NCBI GenBank assembly: GCA_032622095.1
Contig: CP136066.1
Span: forward strand, 154,903,152-154,967,151
Length of the DNA: 64,000 nucleotides
Direction: 5' to 3'
Source of the DNA: Siphonodentalium dalli
Lineage: Eukaryota; Mollusca; Scaphopoda; Gadilida; Siphonodentaliidae
A program made the position numbers and the translations under genes. Positions 1 to 12,384 of this stretch are shown in pieces (position 1 is the stretch's first letter; each line of letters begins with the position of its first letter). Under the pieces are notes generated by a model. It made no database searches and was not told where the DNA came from. It was given only the letters and a program-made list of their open reading frames with translations.

Positions 1-915
1 AGTCATGCAAAGAGTAAAATCCAAGATGGCTGCTGGCGGCCATGTTTATTGGCCGAACAACCCCAAAATGACTCGTTCCCATCTACATGTCAATATTAAC
101 ATCCATGACAAATTTCATGATGATCAGACGAACAGTACGACCTGTAGCCCGCGCCAATGGATTGAATTTTGAAATCTAAGATGGCCGCCAGCGGCCATGT
201 TTTTTGGCCGAATGACCCCACAATGATTCGTTCCCATCTACATGTCAATGTCAACATTCATGACAAATTTCATAAAGATTAGACCAAAGGTACAACCTGT
301 AGCCCGCGCCAAAGGATTTAGTCATGCAAAGAGTAAAATCCAAGATGGCTGCTGGCGGCCATGTTTTTTGGCCGCATAACTCCAAAATCACTCGTTCCCA
401 TCTACATGACAGTGTTAACATCCATGACAAATTTCATAAACTTCCGACCAAAACAACGACCTGTAGCCCGCGCCAAAGGATTTAGTCATGCAAAGAGTAA
501 AATCCAAGATGGCTGCTGGCAGCCATGTTTTTTGGCCGAACGACCCCAAAATCACTCGTTCCCATCTACATGTCAATATTAACATCAATGACAAATTTCA
601 TGATGATCAGATGAACAGTACGACCTGTAGGCCGCGCCAATGGATTGAATCTTGAAATCCAAGATGGCTGCCAGCGGCCATGTTTTTTGGCCGAATGACC
701 CCAAAATGACTCGTTCCCATCTACATGTCAATGTCAACATTCATGACAAATTTCATGAAGATCAGACCAAAGGTACAACCTGTAGCCCGCGCCAAAGGAA
801 ATTGTTGACGGACACACGGACACACGGACACACGGACACACGGACACACGGACACACGGACGACGGACGCCAAACCATGGCAATAGCTCAAACTTACAAA
901 AGTAAGTTGAGCTAA
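1..915 (+). repeat. tandem array, family A (~160-bp units, hairpin tail)
   Basis: About five and a half diverged units of ~160 bp, cut by the window start. Each unit has AAAATCCAAGATGGCTGC, GGCGGCCATGTTTTTTGGCC, CTCGTTCCCATCTACATG and ACCTGTAGCCCGCGCC. The array ends with a GGACACAC microsatellite (about 811-860), then CGACGGACG, then a hairpin TAGCTCAAACTTAC/GTAAGTTGAGCTA at 884-914 followed by A5. Open frames here are repeat frames, not genes. Similar arrays lie at 17.4-18.7 and 46.3-47.8 kb. Confidence 0.9.
811..862. repeat. 8-bp microsatellite (GGACACAC)n
   Basis: Six or so perfect copies of GGACACAC, part of the tail of the family A array. The matching tail at 18655-18690 has a much shorter and impure version, so the tract has expanded in this copy. 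Confidence 0.9.
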
Positions 916-1324
916 AAACTCATAAAGTATTTGGGGTGGGGATGAGTAGTTTTAAATCTCATAACTCTGTCCCTATTCACGCAAGGACCTCTCACTGTGA
1001 GATCCAATGGTTTAGTGATTTTGGAGGATATGTTTAGGAGTTTAAGTTAACTCATTGGAAGCCAAAGTGATAAACCCCTTTCTCTACCACCATTGACCTG
1101 CCAAATATTCAATAATTCATTCATTTCAAAAGAGAAATTATAATTTGTTGACAAGCCCGACTGCTTAGAACAACATACATGCATGGGATTCCATCTCATA
1201 TTTAAATTGTACTTTAATTACCGCCCCCATTCTCCCCAGTTGTTATTTATTTATCAAACATCAGAATTGAGCAAGAAGTTCAATCTAAAAAAAAAAAAAA
1301 AAAAAAAAAAATTCAACTCAATCT
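916..1324. other. non-coding, no gene; poly-A tract at 1288-1310
   Basis: AT-rich with no recognisable gene. Holds a ~23-bp A run near 1288-1310 just before the family D fragment. Confidence 0.6.
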
Positions 1325-1580
1325 GTATTTTGGGCTGAGCAACTCACATACCATATTTGGTTCCAATCAGATAAAAAAAATCGGACCAAACCCATATTCG
1401 AACTCGATCTGTATTTTGGGCTGAGAAACCCATATACAAAATGTGGTTCCGACCGGACAGAAAATGTTTGAGTTATCGCATTATGCGTAAAATGTCTACG
1501 GACAGACAGACGAACGACGAGTGGTCAATCCGGACGTCAACACTATGTGTAACATACTATGGTATGGGTACACACAAAAA
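1325..1580 (+). repeat. family D fragment with hairpin tail
   Basis: Two partial units sharing CGATCTGTATTTTGGGCTGAG, then ACGGACAGACAGACGAACGA, then a hairpin TATGTGTAACATAC/GTATGGGTACACACA at 1544-1576 followed by A5. The same tail closes the large array at 49.5-51.1 kb. Confidence 0.75.
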
Positions 1581-1582
1581 GT

Positions 1583-2155
1583 GGTTTAAACAAAATAAAA
1601 AGAAATTTTTCAATGCTGGCCATTGGAGAGTTTGACAGGAAATATTTGCAACAAACACACTGAATTATCTATATTATGAACCCAACTAGGGTATGCACTC
1701 AGTTTTGAATCTGAAATCATGAATGTTTGTGAGAAAACAAATAAACCATTTTTCATTGTATATTTTAGTTTTTTGGTGGCCATTTGCAGAACTATATTTT
1801 TGTCATGTAAAAAACCAAAACAACATAAAACAACATAAATATTCTTTCAACCACGTTTGCAATTCTCTGACAGACGTAAACGCTCAATACTGATTCATCT
1901 TTTCAGAAATTATGTTGTTTTATGGTGACTTTTCCTCCAAAATAATAGTTCTGCAAATGGCAACCGAGAAACTAAATTATGCAATGAATTTTTTTTATTT
2001 TTTTTTTCATGCAGACATTCATGATTTCAGATTGTAAACTGAGTGCATACACTAGTTAGGTTCATAAGATAAATAATTCAGTGCGTTTGTTGCAAATATT
2101 TCCTTTCAAACTCTCCAATGATCAGCATTGAAAATATTTTTTTTTTATTCTTTAT
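1583..2155. mobile_element. ~570-bp foldback element
   Basis: Two inverted arms of ~220 bp (about 1585-1805 and 1935-2152) around a ~120-bp centre. Matching arm words include CAATGCTGGCCATTGGAGAG versus CTCTCCAATGATCAGCATTG and GCACTCAGTTTTGAATCTGA versus TCAGATTGTAAACTGAGTGC. No coding capacity. Arms have drifted, so the insertion is old. Class unknown. Confidence 0.7.
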
Positions 2156-2184
2156 AAAGCACTTTTGAACATAATTAGAACATA

Positions 2185-2405
2185 CAGTAACGCTCTAAAT
2201 AATCGACTCCTTTATAAGTTAACCACAGCAGAATTATGGGTAACTTTTCAGGATTTACTCGGAAATATGGCTTGTTGCCATTCATCGGAAAGCTCTCCAC
2301 GAGAGCTTTCCGATGAATGGCAACAAGCCATATTTCCAACTAAATCCTGAAAAGTTACCCATAATTCTGCTGTGGTTAAGGAGTCGATTAATTAGATCAT
2401 TACTG
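2185..2405. mobile_element. palindromic TA-flanked MITE, copy 1
   Basis: Starts CAGTAACGCTCTAAATAATC after a TA and ends ATCATTACTG before a TA. Two ~105-bp arms meet at the centre around GAAAGCTCTC. TA flanks and short CAGTA termini suggest Tc1/mariner-type mobilisation. The right arm forms the start of the tandem duplication that follows. Confidence 0.85.
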
Positions 2406-3771
2406 TATCTCTCATATGGTGAGGGTGAACACTGCACAGGTCTTGTTATAGTACTATAGCATACATTGGTTTTACAGGAAAATGATTTTTTCCTTCAAAT
2501 TAATAGTTTGAAATTGAGATTTTTTGAAAATTCACAAATAGGGGGCCTCTTTAACACACAAAGAAAATATTAACAGAATGTTTTACCATCAGTACAAGCT
2601 GATCTTCAACCTTGACTTAGCCCTTTTTATACTAAATACTCATTGACGAGTAGTTCCATTAGGAAATGTTCAGATAATAAGTCCAACAAATGACTTATAA
2701 TGAACATAGGTCGTTTGTTCAACTTATTCTCTGAACATTTCCCTCCAATGAATATGAAACCTTCTACACTTGTATTATCTTTTCGTCAGTATGTCGTCTG
2801 CTTATTTGTTCTAACCCTCCAAATGAATAATAGACCATTCCAATATATGCTTTTATAACTGATGGAAGAATCCATTCAGTATAGAGAGGGTTAACGTACA
2901 TGGCTTACAATTCATATCATTCGCTATAAGGGATATCAAAACATACAGTAATGCCCTAAATAATTGACTCCTTAACCACAGCAGAATTATGGGTAACTTT
3001 ACGTGACTCTCAGTGAGAGCTTTCCAATGAATGGCAACAAGCCATATTTCCAACTAAATCCTGAAAAGTTACCCATAATTCTGCTGTGGTTAAGGAGTCG
3101 ATTAATTAGATCATTACTGTATCTCTCATATGGTGAGGGTGAACACTGCACAGGTCTTGTTATAGTACTATAGCATACATTGGTTTTACAGGAAAATGAT
3201 TTTTTCCTTCAAATTAATAGTTTGAAATTGAGATTTTTTGAAAATTCACAAATAGGGGGCCTCTTTAACACACAAAAAAAAAAATGTTAACAGAATGTTT
3301 TACCATCAGTACAAGCTGATCTTCAACCTTGACTTAGCCCTTTTTATACTAAATACTCATTGACGAGTAGTTCCATTAGGAAATGTTCAGATAATAAGTC
3401 CAACAAATGACTTATAATGAACATAGGTCGTTTGTTCAACTTATTCTCTGAACATTTCCCTCCAATGAATATGAAACCTTCTACACTTGTATTATCTTTT
3501 CGTCAGTATGTCGTCTGCTTATTTGTTCTAACCCTCCAAATGAATAATAGACCATTCCAATATATGCTTTTATAACTGATGGAAGAATCCATTCAGTATA
3601 GAGAGGGTTAACGTACATGGCTTACAATTCATATCATTTGCTATAAGGGATATCAAAACATACAGTAATGCCCTAAATAATTGACTCCTTAACCACAGCA
3701 GAATTATGGGTAACTTTACGTGACTCTCAGTGAGAGCTTTCCGATGAATGGCAACAAGCCATATTTCCGAC
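2341..3771. repeat. 715-bp near-identical tandem duplication
   Basis: The segment 2341-3054 is repeated at 3055-3771 with a handful of substitutions and small indels (period 714-717). Each unit begins in the right arm of a palindromic MITE and ends in the middle of the next one. Shared landmark: GTGAGGGTGAACACTGCACA at about 2420 and 3134. High identity points to a recent event or an assembly duplication. Confidence 0.9.
2946..3119. mobile_element. palindromic MITE, copy 2 (internal deletion)
   Basis: Same ends as copy 1, with TA flanks at 2944 and 3120. The left arm lost ~40 bp between GGGTAACTTT and the central GACTCTCAGTGAGAG. Confidence 0.85.
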
Positions 3772-3836
3772 TAAATCCTGAAAAGTTACCCATAATTCTG
3801 CTATGGTTAAGGAGTTGATTATTTAGGGCATTACTG
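3663..3836. mobile_element. palindromic MITE, copy 3 (same deletion as copy 2)
   Basis: Shares the exact left-arm deletion of copy 2, as expected if both arose through the tandem duplication. Ends TTAGGGCATTACTG before TA. Confidence 0.85.
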
Positions 3837-3945
3837 TATCTGACTGCGCATAATATTTCAAGTTAACTTTGAGAATAAGCATTGAAAAATCTTCATGCAA
3901 AATTGACTGTCGTCTCCAAACTGGTAATATCGTCATGTTTTTCAG

Positions 3946-4135
3946 AACAAGAGGATGTAGATTTCCCACAAAAGGCACAAATCAAGTTGAGGGTGATGAT
4001 GCTATATGTAGTAGTTTTAAAGCCAAGGGAATATCATATCCACTTCAATGGTCGGTGAATTCAGAGTTCAACTGGTGTTTTCATTGCTATTTTAAGAGTG
4101 ATACAGGAGAATGCACTTTTCATGCAGCAGTCCAG
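3946..4135 (+). CDS. possible orphan exon, plus strand
   Basis: A 190-nt open stretch bounded by TTTTTCAG (ends 3945) and donor-like CAG-GTTGGT (donor at 4136). The frame that is open gives a Cys-rich peptide with segments GDDAICSSFKAKGISYPLQW and FNWCFHCYFKSDTGECTF. It does not resemble a family I know. It lies inside MITE-rich DNA on the strand opposite the RhoGEF gene, in what should be that gene's intron or downstream region. It may be a remnant or chance. Confidence 0.2.
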
Positions 4136-4406
4136 GTTGGTTTGTACAGTAATGTGTTGGGCGTCACGAGCATATCGTAAATCATCACTGTAATAAACAA
4201 AGAGGTATGCACATATATGGCATCCCATTAAGTGCAGGAACACCATGAATCATATGCAGGTGTTTTAACTGTGTTGATCATGTGACCATTAAATTATTGA
4301 ATATATGTGAAACATACTACAATTAAGGCTTTGCAAAGATGAAATTATAACAATCCAGAATGTTTTGATTAGTGGGCCCACTGCTCAGTGATTTTGCTGT
4401 CACATA

Positions 4407-4618
4407 CAGTAATGCCCTAACTAATAGACTCCTTAACCACAGCAGAATTATGGGTAATTTTTCAGGATTTAGTCGGAAATATGGCTTGTTGCCCTTCATT
4501 GGAAAGCTCTCAGTGAGAGCTTTCCAATGAATGGCAACAAGCCATATTTGCGACTAAATCCTGAAAAATTACCCATAATTCTGCTGTGTTAAGGAGTCGA
4601 TTATTTAGGGCATTACTG
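4407..4618. mobile_element. palindromic MITE, copy 4 (full length)
   Basis: 212 bp, flanked by TA, starting CAGTAATGCCC and ending GGGCATTACTG. Both arms intact; could extrude a long cruciform. Confidence 0.9.
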
Positions 4619-4621
4619 TAA

Positions 4622-5367
4622 GCAATCGTCTGTTAAACTGTTTCACCTCATATGGATTAATATCTGTCAACTTTATGCAATTGTAGCCTTGGCTTCCATT
4701 TCCACAGGGCCGCATTTATACCATCCACAATGAAAAAATTGGAGCTGTTCACTAATTATCCTATCATGCCATGCACGACTACAGGGCTAATGTGTGTTTA
4801 AAAATATACAAGAAATGTTGTGGTTGCTGTCATCCTTGTTAGAACTCTGAGCACATCTGTAATTCATGATTAAATAACTCTTTGTAAACATTGAAATAGC
4901 TTTTAAAGTATTTTATAAATACGTATTTCTTTGTACTAACTTAGGTTAATTTGTATAGTATTCCGTTCAGGTGGAAACATTTATCTAAATGGGTTAGTTT
5001 ATAAAGTAATCTGTATATAGGGTTTTACACCCACAATCCTATATCTGGTTAAGAGATTATTCAATTCACAATGAAAAATAAGTTTATACAGGTTTATCTA
5101 AAGAATAATCCATCTCCATCTATTCTGTGGGTATTTGTTACATCTCTTTACATCTGTCAACATTAAGAGGCGAAAATAAATTCGTCAGATTGGAATATTG
5201 GTATTCGTCTCAATTACTCCCCCTGCATGCATATGGGTTTGGATTCCTACCAGAGGCATTACATAAAAGGCATACATATGTATATAACAATGAATTCAAA
5301 TTACATTCTCAACTTACGCAAGTTATATGAATGGTATATATGATGTTTTATGTATTTTGAAGAAAAT
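4622..5367. other. non-coding AT-rich spacer
   Basis: No coding signal, tandem repeat or recognisable element seen. Confidence 0.5.
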
Positions 5368-5368
5368 A

Positions 5369-5579
5369 AGTAATGTCCTAAATAATCAACTCCTTAACCA
5401 CAGCAGAATTATGGGTAATTTTTCAGGATTTAGCTGGAAATATGGCTTGTTGCCATTCATCGGAAAGCTCTCGCTGAGAGCTTTCCGATGAATGGCAACA
5501 AGCCATATTTCCTACTAAATCCTGAAAATTACCCATAATTCTGCTTTGGTTAAGGAGTCAATTATTTATGGCGTTACTG
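5369..5579. mobile_element. palindromic MITE, copy 5
   Basis: Both arms present; left terminus degraded (AAGTAATGTCC in place of CAGTAATGCCC). Right end GGCGTTACTG followed by TA. Confidence 0.85.
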
Positions 5580-5799
5580 TAGCTTGGAAAGCGTAATGTT
5601 GGATATATTTATATACTTTTTTAGGTCTTCTCTTTGATGCTAGCTAATTGTCAATGCAAGATTTGATATAGTTACATACAAAACAATTGTCCTGGGTAGT
5701 CTTTGGTGTTAGCAAATTTATACGGCATTTTGTGAATCAGGAGATCCTGGGCAAAGACCGTTAGCATTAATGTTCAGTTGGGTATCACTAGGGCGTGGC

Positions 5800-6165
5800 A
5801 AAATACCACCATGGTAATTTCAACAAAGGGCCATAACTCTCATGAAAATTGGTGGGCAGAACCATAACTCAAACTTGAGCTTTCTGTTGGGCTAGTAATC
5901 TCACATACCAAATCATTCCATTCATTTCAGACTTACTAAAGTTATCATCCGGAAATAAAAATTGAGTGCAAATTCCAATAAAAAGAGCCGTAACTCGGGT
6001 GAAAATTTGAAAGTTATCATCTGGAAACGAAATAAACAAATGGACAAACAGACGGAGGGACAGATCAATAATATACATGTAATATGTCCCGTTTTTAGAT
6101 GCGCGTATAAAAAGCACCTTGTGCCCCTTTTTATACGCGCTTCTAGAAACCCTGTGAGACTAAAG
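5800..6165 (+). repeat. family E repeat with hairpin tail
   Basis: Unit-like phrases (CATAACTCTCATGAAAATTG; ACTTACTAAAGTTATCATCC and CCGTAACTCGGGTGAAAATT) occur about twice, then GGACAAACAGACGGAGGGAC, then a long hairpin GCGCGTATAAAAAG/CTTTTTATACGCGC at about 6101-6140. The same build as families A to D, with a different unit. It sits just past the donor of the RhoGEF exon at 6246. Confidence 0.65.
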
Positions 6166-6245
6166 ACAAGAACCCATGACTGCAGACTACCTGTATCTAC
6201 AGGTAATAAATTTTAAATAAATTTGTAGATAATCTATGTACCTAC

Positions 6246-6463
6246 TTGGGATAGTTTGTACAATATTCTGTGTAGATGTTGAAACCATCTTTGTTGCGGA
6301 GGAAACACTGAGCGACTCTAATGGGATCTTCATGTTGCATATCCAGCTCTTCATAAAATGCCTCACTGAAACGTAATATTTCTGTGACATTACTGAAGAG
6401 ACCGTCAATTTTATCCTGCTCAATGTTGATCACTCTGTCGGCAGCTAGTGGTTTCATATATCC
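6246..6463 (-). CDS. RhoGEF gene, second DH-domain exon
   Basis: Continues the DH domain of the exon at 21190-20421. Seen: acceptor TTTTCAG immediately before 6463, 218 nt open, donor GTAGGT at 6245. The protein reads GYMKPLAAD, then GLFSNVTEILRFSEAFYEEL, then VAQCFLRNKDGFNIYTEYC and NYP. LFxNVxEI and the ending CF..K..FxIYxxYCxNYP are hallmark DH conserved region 1-2 spacing, and NYPN is typical of PLEKHG proteins. It begins in phase 0 and ends with AA of a split codon, which would give Asn after NYP if the next exon starts with a pyrimidine. The remaining half of DH and the PH domain are not found between 1 and 6246, so the next intron should run off the window. Confidence 0.85.
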
Positions 6464-6469
6464 CTGAAA

Positions 6470-8755
6470 ATAAAGCCAGGTTAAACAATTACAGATTACA
6501 TGTAGTTCCATGGTTGACCAGATCCACTCTAAGATAACCAGTGCAGTTTTTACATGATTCATGGATTACAGTGCACACATGGGTGCCTAATGGGTGACAA
6601 ACCTCTGTGGATATATACATGTATAAGTGAACCCATTAACATTCCAAAAACCCTCAACCTGGCTTTCAGATTGGGATATATTGGGGCCAATCTGAATCTT
6701 TTGGCACTGCATGGCATTTACTAGAATAAAGTCTATATCAGATTTATAGAGGTACCTTAGTATGAGCTGGTTTATACATGTCATGTATCAGATTTATAGA
6801 GGTACTTTCTCACAGACTTTATAGTATGAGATGGAATGTGCAGTTGTTTTATTCATTAGTTCATTAAGTTTTAAACATCTTAATTTTAAAATTCATTTGA
6901 TAGTGTCATTATTTCAATTCGAAAATTCCCAATTTACCCTGCTACGATATCTATTTTTCTTAATTGCATGGGCCCCAGAACCCTTTCCTCAAATTACCCA
7001 AGATTATCCATGTCAGATCCTCTATAGTTAGCATGCAGTCAATTTAGCTTTATTGCATAGTCAGTGCATGGCTTTTCTTATGTAATTAACCGAATATATG
7101 CATAAAGCCGAAATCACGAAAAAAAAAACCAGGCCGTTTTTCTATCACCAGCATCAGCACAAATACAGTGTATTGTTTATGTTTCGTTTCATCATCAATT
7201 TAGTTTGTTTAAAAATTAATAATGTCTATCATGAGCTTCATCTTTAACAATTTTATTTTATTCCATATTATATTATCATGATCATCATCTACAATTGTAA
7301 AATGTTCAAGAAAAAAAACGATGTTCTTGCCGGGAACGGCAACCCCCATTGATAATATACTCACTGCATACATGTTTATATTGATAATATATTCAATAAA
7401 ACATCAGTTAGAAATGCACCACATATATGTAATATTACACAAATAAATGAACATTAACTACCCACCAACTATCAGTTAATACCCGCCAAGAACTGGTAAG
7501 AAAAACGCTACTGTTTCCCAATAAAAAAAATATATTTTCATTGTTTCACGTTATGAGAAGGGGGATAATTCTATTCATTAACAGCACCATTTTGATTTTA
7601 TATAAATGTATAGAGTCCAGTGTCTTCTGGTGAAAATAAACACATGCCCTAATAATTAGTACTATGGTTCTGGTATCAGGCGAAGCTTATTTTTGTGTCC
7701 AATATGTGGAAGGTAGTGGTGTGGTGAAAGTTTCCCTAAGACAAAAGTTTCAAGACAGTCACTCAAATATGCGAGATTTGAACAAAGAGCGGTCTGACTC
7801 CTGTTATTGCCAGGCTATATAATAAATAACAACTTAAATAAAAGAATATAATATATAGTGCCTTGCAAGTTCATTGCAATATTATGTCCAGATAGACTAT
7901 ATACATAGAATACCTGTATCTACAATACATTAAGGGCTGTTATTACCTTGTGCGTTATGGGAAATTTAACCAAAAAAAAAAAAGTTTACCCCCTCGCTAC
8001 CCTAAATTTTTGCCATCCGTTACCGGAAACGAAGATATTATTTTATTTGGCCTAATATTTATGTAATGTTTTATCTGCACTTGACTACATGGCAAATTTT
8101 CACACAATTTTGTGTTATGTTATTATCTAATATATGCTTCAGTGGTTCCATCTACTCATCAGTCATTAGATTTAATAATTCATTTCGTTGGGAGGAATAA
8201 TGGGGGCAGTCAATTAAGAAGTGTCTTTCATCTTCAACAGCGCTGACTTTTCAGAAAACACACAGCCCTAATGGTAAAGGGGTCATCTTCGGTTGCATGT
8301 GTCTACCTTTTCAATAGCAAGGGAATTATTACTTACTCTCAGTACTTACTCTAAATATTGTATAGTCAGTTTGGGAAGCTGTATGGATGAGGTAGGGTTC
8401 TAACTCAAATTTTTTTTAAAACTCCTATATGTTCTTAGTCTGTTTTTGCCAGATTTCAAAGCAGTATCAGGTATACTGACTCGAAAATCTTCTGTTTTGT
8501 CTCGAGCTGTCGTTTGAATGAAATGAGATTACTCAGAAGAATGCTACTGATCTCACCTCTGTTGATAGTAAACCCATTTAATTCTAGGCTTTTGAAGATT
8601 GAGCTACCAGTTTTATTTTGTTGCTACCGGTAAGTTGTTTAAAGACTGTGTCTTGTAATAAATTGCTTGTGCAACATAAGGAAATTTTAACTGCATAGGA
8701 AGTCATTGTATACACAGAGGATCTCTACTGAGTCACAATTTTATACAAAATTCAT
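6470..8755. other. RhoGEF intron, no element recognised
   Basis: Part of the ~14-kb minus-strand intron. AT-rich and without coding signal on either strand; short open frames lack splice or domain support. Confidence 0.55.
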
Positions 8756-8756
8756 C

Positions 8757-9075
8757 AACCGATTGCACTAAATTCGATTCGAGTCGAGCTTTAGCGATCG
8801 AGGCTCAAATCAAACTTAGTGGGCAAGGTTAATAAATTTCATATAGAATGGTGACAAATTTGAGATCCATTCTATCACAAAATCACATTTTAGCAAGGAA
8901 AAATGATCTCGAAAGGGCTGGGTTAAAAAAAATTAATACTGATTTCCTTATCACAACCAAAGTAAAGACAACTTCACGAAAAAATATAGTTACATTTTAA
9001 ATGCGTCTTTTCATGTTGACAAATCGACTCTTATCACCCGAGTTTATCTCACAGTCAACACTAAATAACCCAACA
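8757..9075. repeat. dispersed repeat, inverted partner of 26873-27185
   Basis: About 310 bp matching 26873-27185 in reverse orientation. Paired words: CACAGTCAACACTAAATAA here and TTATTTAGTGTTGACTGTG there; CACATTTTAGCAAGGAAAAA and TTTTTCTTGCTAAAATGTG. No coding capacity; identity moderate. Confidence 0.75.
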
Positions 9076-9079
9076 TAAA

Positions 9080-10465
9080 TTGAATAGCATAATTATATTC
9101 TTATTAACATAATAACACCGCGTAATAAAACTCTGCATGCCGAAATAATCTGCATGCCGAAACTGTTGCTCTGCGTGCTAAATATATATTTTCGTTGTTG
9201 ATGACGTCACTTTTCAATTGCCATGGTGTTAAATATCAGTACCAATATCAGTTGTAACTTGAATGACAAATTTCATCTTCTCCAGCTTAGAATATTTCAC
9301 AAAAGGAAAAAAATTGTACATGTATATATATGTATTCACAAAATTTATTGAGGAATTAACTTTGATGCTTTTGATTTTAATACATGATATATGGTAGTCT
9401 TTAAATCAATTACCCCCTTCAAACTTTATCACAACATGAATTCCCCATTATTCTTTGCATGGGCTAGAACTTACATGTATTTAGCATTTTATTGTAAGTT
9501 TAATAAAAGAAGGATCATAAATATGTGTGATATGGTTGGTTGGGTAAGGAATCTATACTACATGTATATGAAGACCACATCAAGCATATTATACAACAAT
9601 ATAAATGTCAAAAAGATGACTTAAATCATAGTTTTAGAAGGGAAATTTTGGGAAGGGCATTCTCAGCATCTATATATAAATTGAGTGGAAATGAATAAAT
9701 GCTGTAAAAAGAACTAGTAAAAGCCTCGATTGGAAATTTAATTGAGTTCAATACTGCTTCAAGAATCTCAAAATTATCTTAGGTGTGTGCTGAAAAATTG
9801 TGAACTGGTTAAAGTCATCTATTTAAAATTTTTGACATTTTTATTGTTATATAATATGCTTGATGGTATCAGATAATATAGATTCTTCTTGTGGTTTTCT
9901 AGGTCCATCTAAACTTTCCACCTCCTGACATACCAGTAGCTCAGGTGTGGAAACCCCTTAATGACCATAACTAAAAGGTTAATATATTTTGCATGTTTAC
10001 TGCATATTTACTGCATGTTCAATCATGAAGATATAATAAAAACTGGACTGCACCAAAGTAAACATACAGATGTTCAATATCAAATACATGTGTATGACCT
10101 AATCTACCATTCAAATGACAAAAGAACATTTATTTGAAATATAATAGCTCCAGGTAAATTGGGTGGGTGTTTCCAGATAGCCACAAAGCTCAATAGTCTA
10201 TCCCCACATGCCATATGACAAACACAATAGGCTCATCAAAGTGCATACAGAGAATTCATTGTATAAACAAATATTTATCTCCGGAAATGATTGTGATCAG
10301 AACTTTGTTTACCACTAAAATTGTATGGGAGCCCTCAATGATATGCAAGTTCCCTGAATATTTAACAAAAAGCTCATTTTTTTTATTACAGACTATTTAT
10401 GATGACTGACTCAGTGATGACTACATCCATGTATCAAGTTACAAGGTACACTCACACTGTGCAAG
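9080..10465. other. RhoGEF intron, nothing recognised
   Basis: AT-rich. One palindromic TGACGTCA lies at about 9202, too isolated to call a regulatory site. Confidence 0.5.
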
Positions 10466-10468
10466 ATA

Positions 10469-10680
10469 CAGTAATGCCCGAAGTATATGACCCTTTAACC
10501 ACAGCAGAATTATGGGAAATTTTTCAGGATTTAGTCGGAAATATGGCTTGTTGCCATTCATCGGAAAGCTCTCACTGAGAGCTTTCTGATGAATGGCAAC
10601 AAGCTATATATCTGACTAAATCCTGAAAAGTTACCAAAATTCTGCTGTGGTTAAGGAGTCGATTATTTAGAACATTACTG
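10469..10680. mobile_element. palindromic MITE, copy 6 (full length)
   Basis: Starts CAGTAATGCCCG after TA and ends AACATTACTG before TA. Slightly diverged arms. Immediately followed by a family D hairpin remnant. Confidence 0.9.
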
Positions 10681-10687
10681 TACCTTT

Positions 10688-10718
10688 TTATGTGTACCCA
10701 TACCATGGTACACATTAT
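10688..10718 (-). repeat. family D hairpin-tail remnant
   Basis: TTATGTGTACCCATACCATG then GTACACATTATG, the reverse of the tail seen at 1544 and 51064, without its unit array. Confidence 0.5.
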
Positions 10719-10719
10719 G

Positions 10720-12138
10720 TTGATATTGATAACCTCTTGGTGTTCTAAATTTAAAGATGGTCTATATCTTCCCAGAAAGTGTTATAGACTCCGGGGTATA
10801 AAATAATAGATATGAATCAAGGACAACTGTCCGTTACATGTAAGTTTAATTGCTATCAATATAAATTTTATTTAGAATTTCCTATCATATCCACATGACA
10901 GTTCAGGGGCTATTTCCAATAAGTTTCCAAATCGCACCAAATCTTGTATTGAGTATGAGCATATCAAGAGTGAAAATGTGGAAATCACTTCCCCAATTAT
11001 GAATGGCTTGCGAACCTAGCCAAATCGAATTGGTTCGCAAGGCTCTAATTTATATACCTTCACTATCATAGGAAAAGCAGTAAACCACTCAGGACTATAT
11101 GGTAGGTATTACACACCTGGATAATTATAACAAGAGTCCAAACTACTGATGGTTCTGGATATGTATTACTATTGGGTACCTAATGAAATGTTATAACCAT
11201 GGAATATAGCCATCGATTGCAAAGCGATCTAGATGGTATAATTGGACTTCATAACTACGAGGAAGGTGTACTGCTATTAGCCATAACCAGTGGGATGAAA
11301 GAGTTAAGTTGATATGATCAAAGGTAGGAATAACTTTGCAGTGAAACAGATAGACTCTGACTGTGAGTGACTGAGCTGTGAATAAAGCCAACTTGTTGAT
11401 ATATGAGAAGTTTGCATGCAGTTTGGGTATTTTAGGTTATCATACCATATCTCAGTGTGACTCATCTCAGTATGCTTGTATGGCAAGACATGAGCGTCAC
11501 AGCCAGAACCACATTTTATCTCCCACCTTTCCAGCTGTACAATTATAGGCTGCCAGCCAGGAAATACTCATAAATACAGCACAAACCAAAAAATATCCCC
11601 CATTAAAACAAAGGTAAAATCTAATCTTACACTCATTCATACCCTGGCCAGATCAGTGTATACACAGGAGGGCATAAGTTTAGTTAACTCTGCTATGGCA
11701 TAAAGATTACAAATTAAAGTGTGCTTCCAATGTTTAACTCTGACATTGATATGTCCCAAGGCATTGGCAGACAAATATACTGGTAAATGGTCTATAAAAA
11801 CATCACCACTAAGAAGAACATGGAGAATAGATAAACTTTGTTAGAACTTTTATTCATTATTCTGCAGGTCAGGGCGTCTTGATTGACAATAAAACTACAT
11901 TCTATATTGATAGTTGAAATTACAGGCGTTGAAACCATTGTTATGTAAACAAAACTTTTTCAGCTATTTGTCAACAAACATTGCTAAATCTGTAGTAAGT
12001 TCAAATATTTTAGACTGAATATGATTTTCAGAATATTTTCAATGCTTTGGCCTTTTCTAATTCTTACCGTCAAGTTTTTATTATAAACGATGGTATCTTA
12101 TCAATTGGACTATTTGAGCTTTTATCAGTAATTCCACT
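10720..12138. other. RhoGEF intron, nothing recognised
   Basis: No coding signal, tandem repeat or recognisable mobile element. Confidence 0.5.
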
Positions 12139-12141
12139 GTA

Positions 12142-12254
12142 CAGTAGGGGAGAGCTTTCCGATGAATGGCAACAAGCCATATTTCCGACTAAATCCTGAA
12201 AAGTTACCCATAATTCTGCTGTGGTTAAGGAGTCGATTACTTAGGGCATTACTG
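12142..12254. mobile_element. palindromic MITE, copy 7 (left arm lost)
   Basis: Only the terminal CAGTA of the left arm remains, fused to GGGGAGAGCTTTCC near the centre; the right arm is complete to GGGCATTACTG and TA. This is a half-palindrome deletion. Confidence 0.85.
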
Positions 12255-12384
12255 TATATAACAGTAATGTTTACATAACAATGGTTTTGACATGCAAAAT
12301 TGGAGGGTTTTGACATGCAAAATTGGAGTATTACAGGTATTAATATATTAATAATGACAGTAAGAACAAAGTCAATCTATTTTT

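Noticed and set aside
1-915. CRISPR-like regular repeats
   Set aside because: Units are contiguous ~160-bp tandem copies with no short repeat plus unique spacer pattern, in a eukaryotic genome.
9202-9209. TGACGTCA as a CRE promoter element
   Set aside because: A single 8-bp word deep in an intron with no promoter context.
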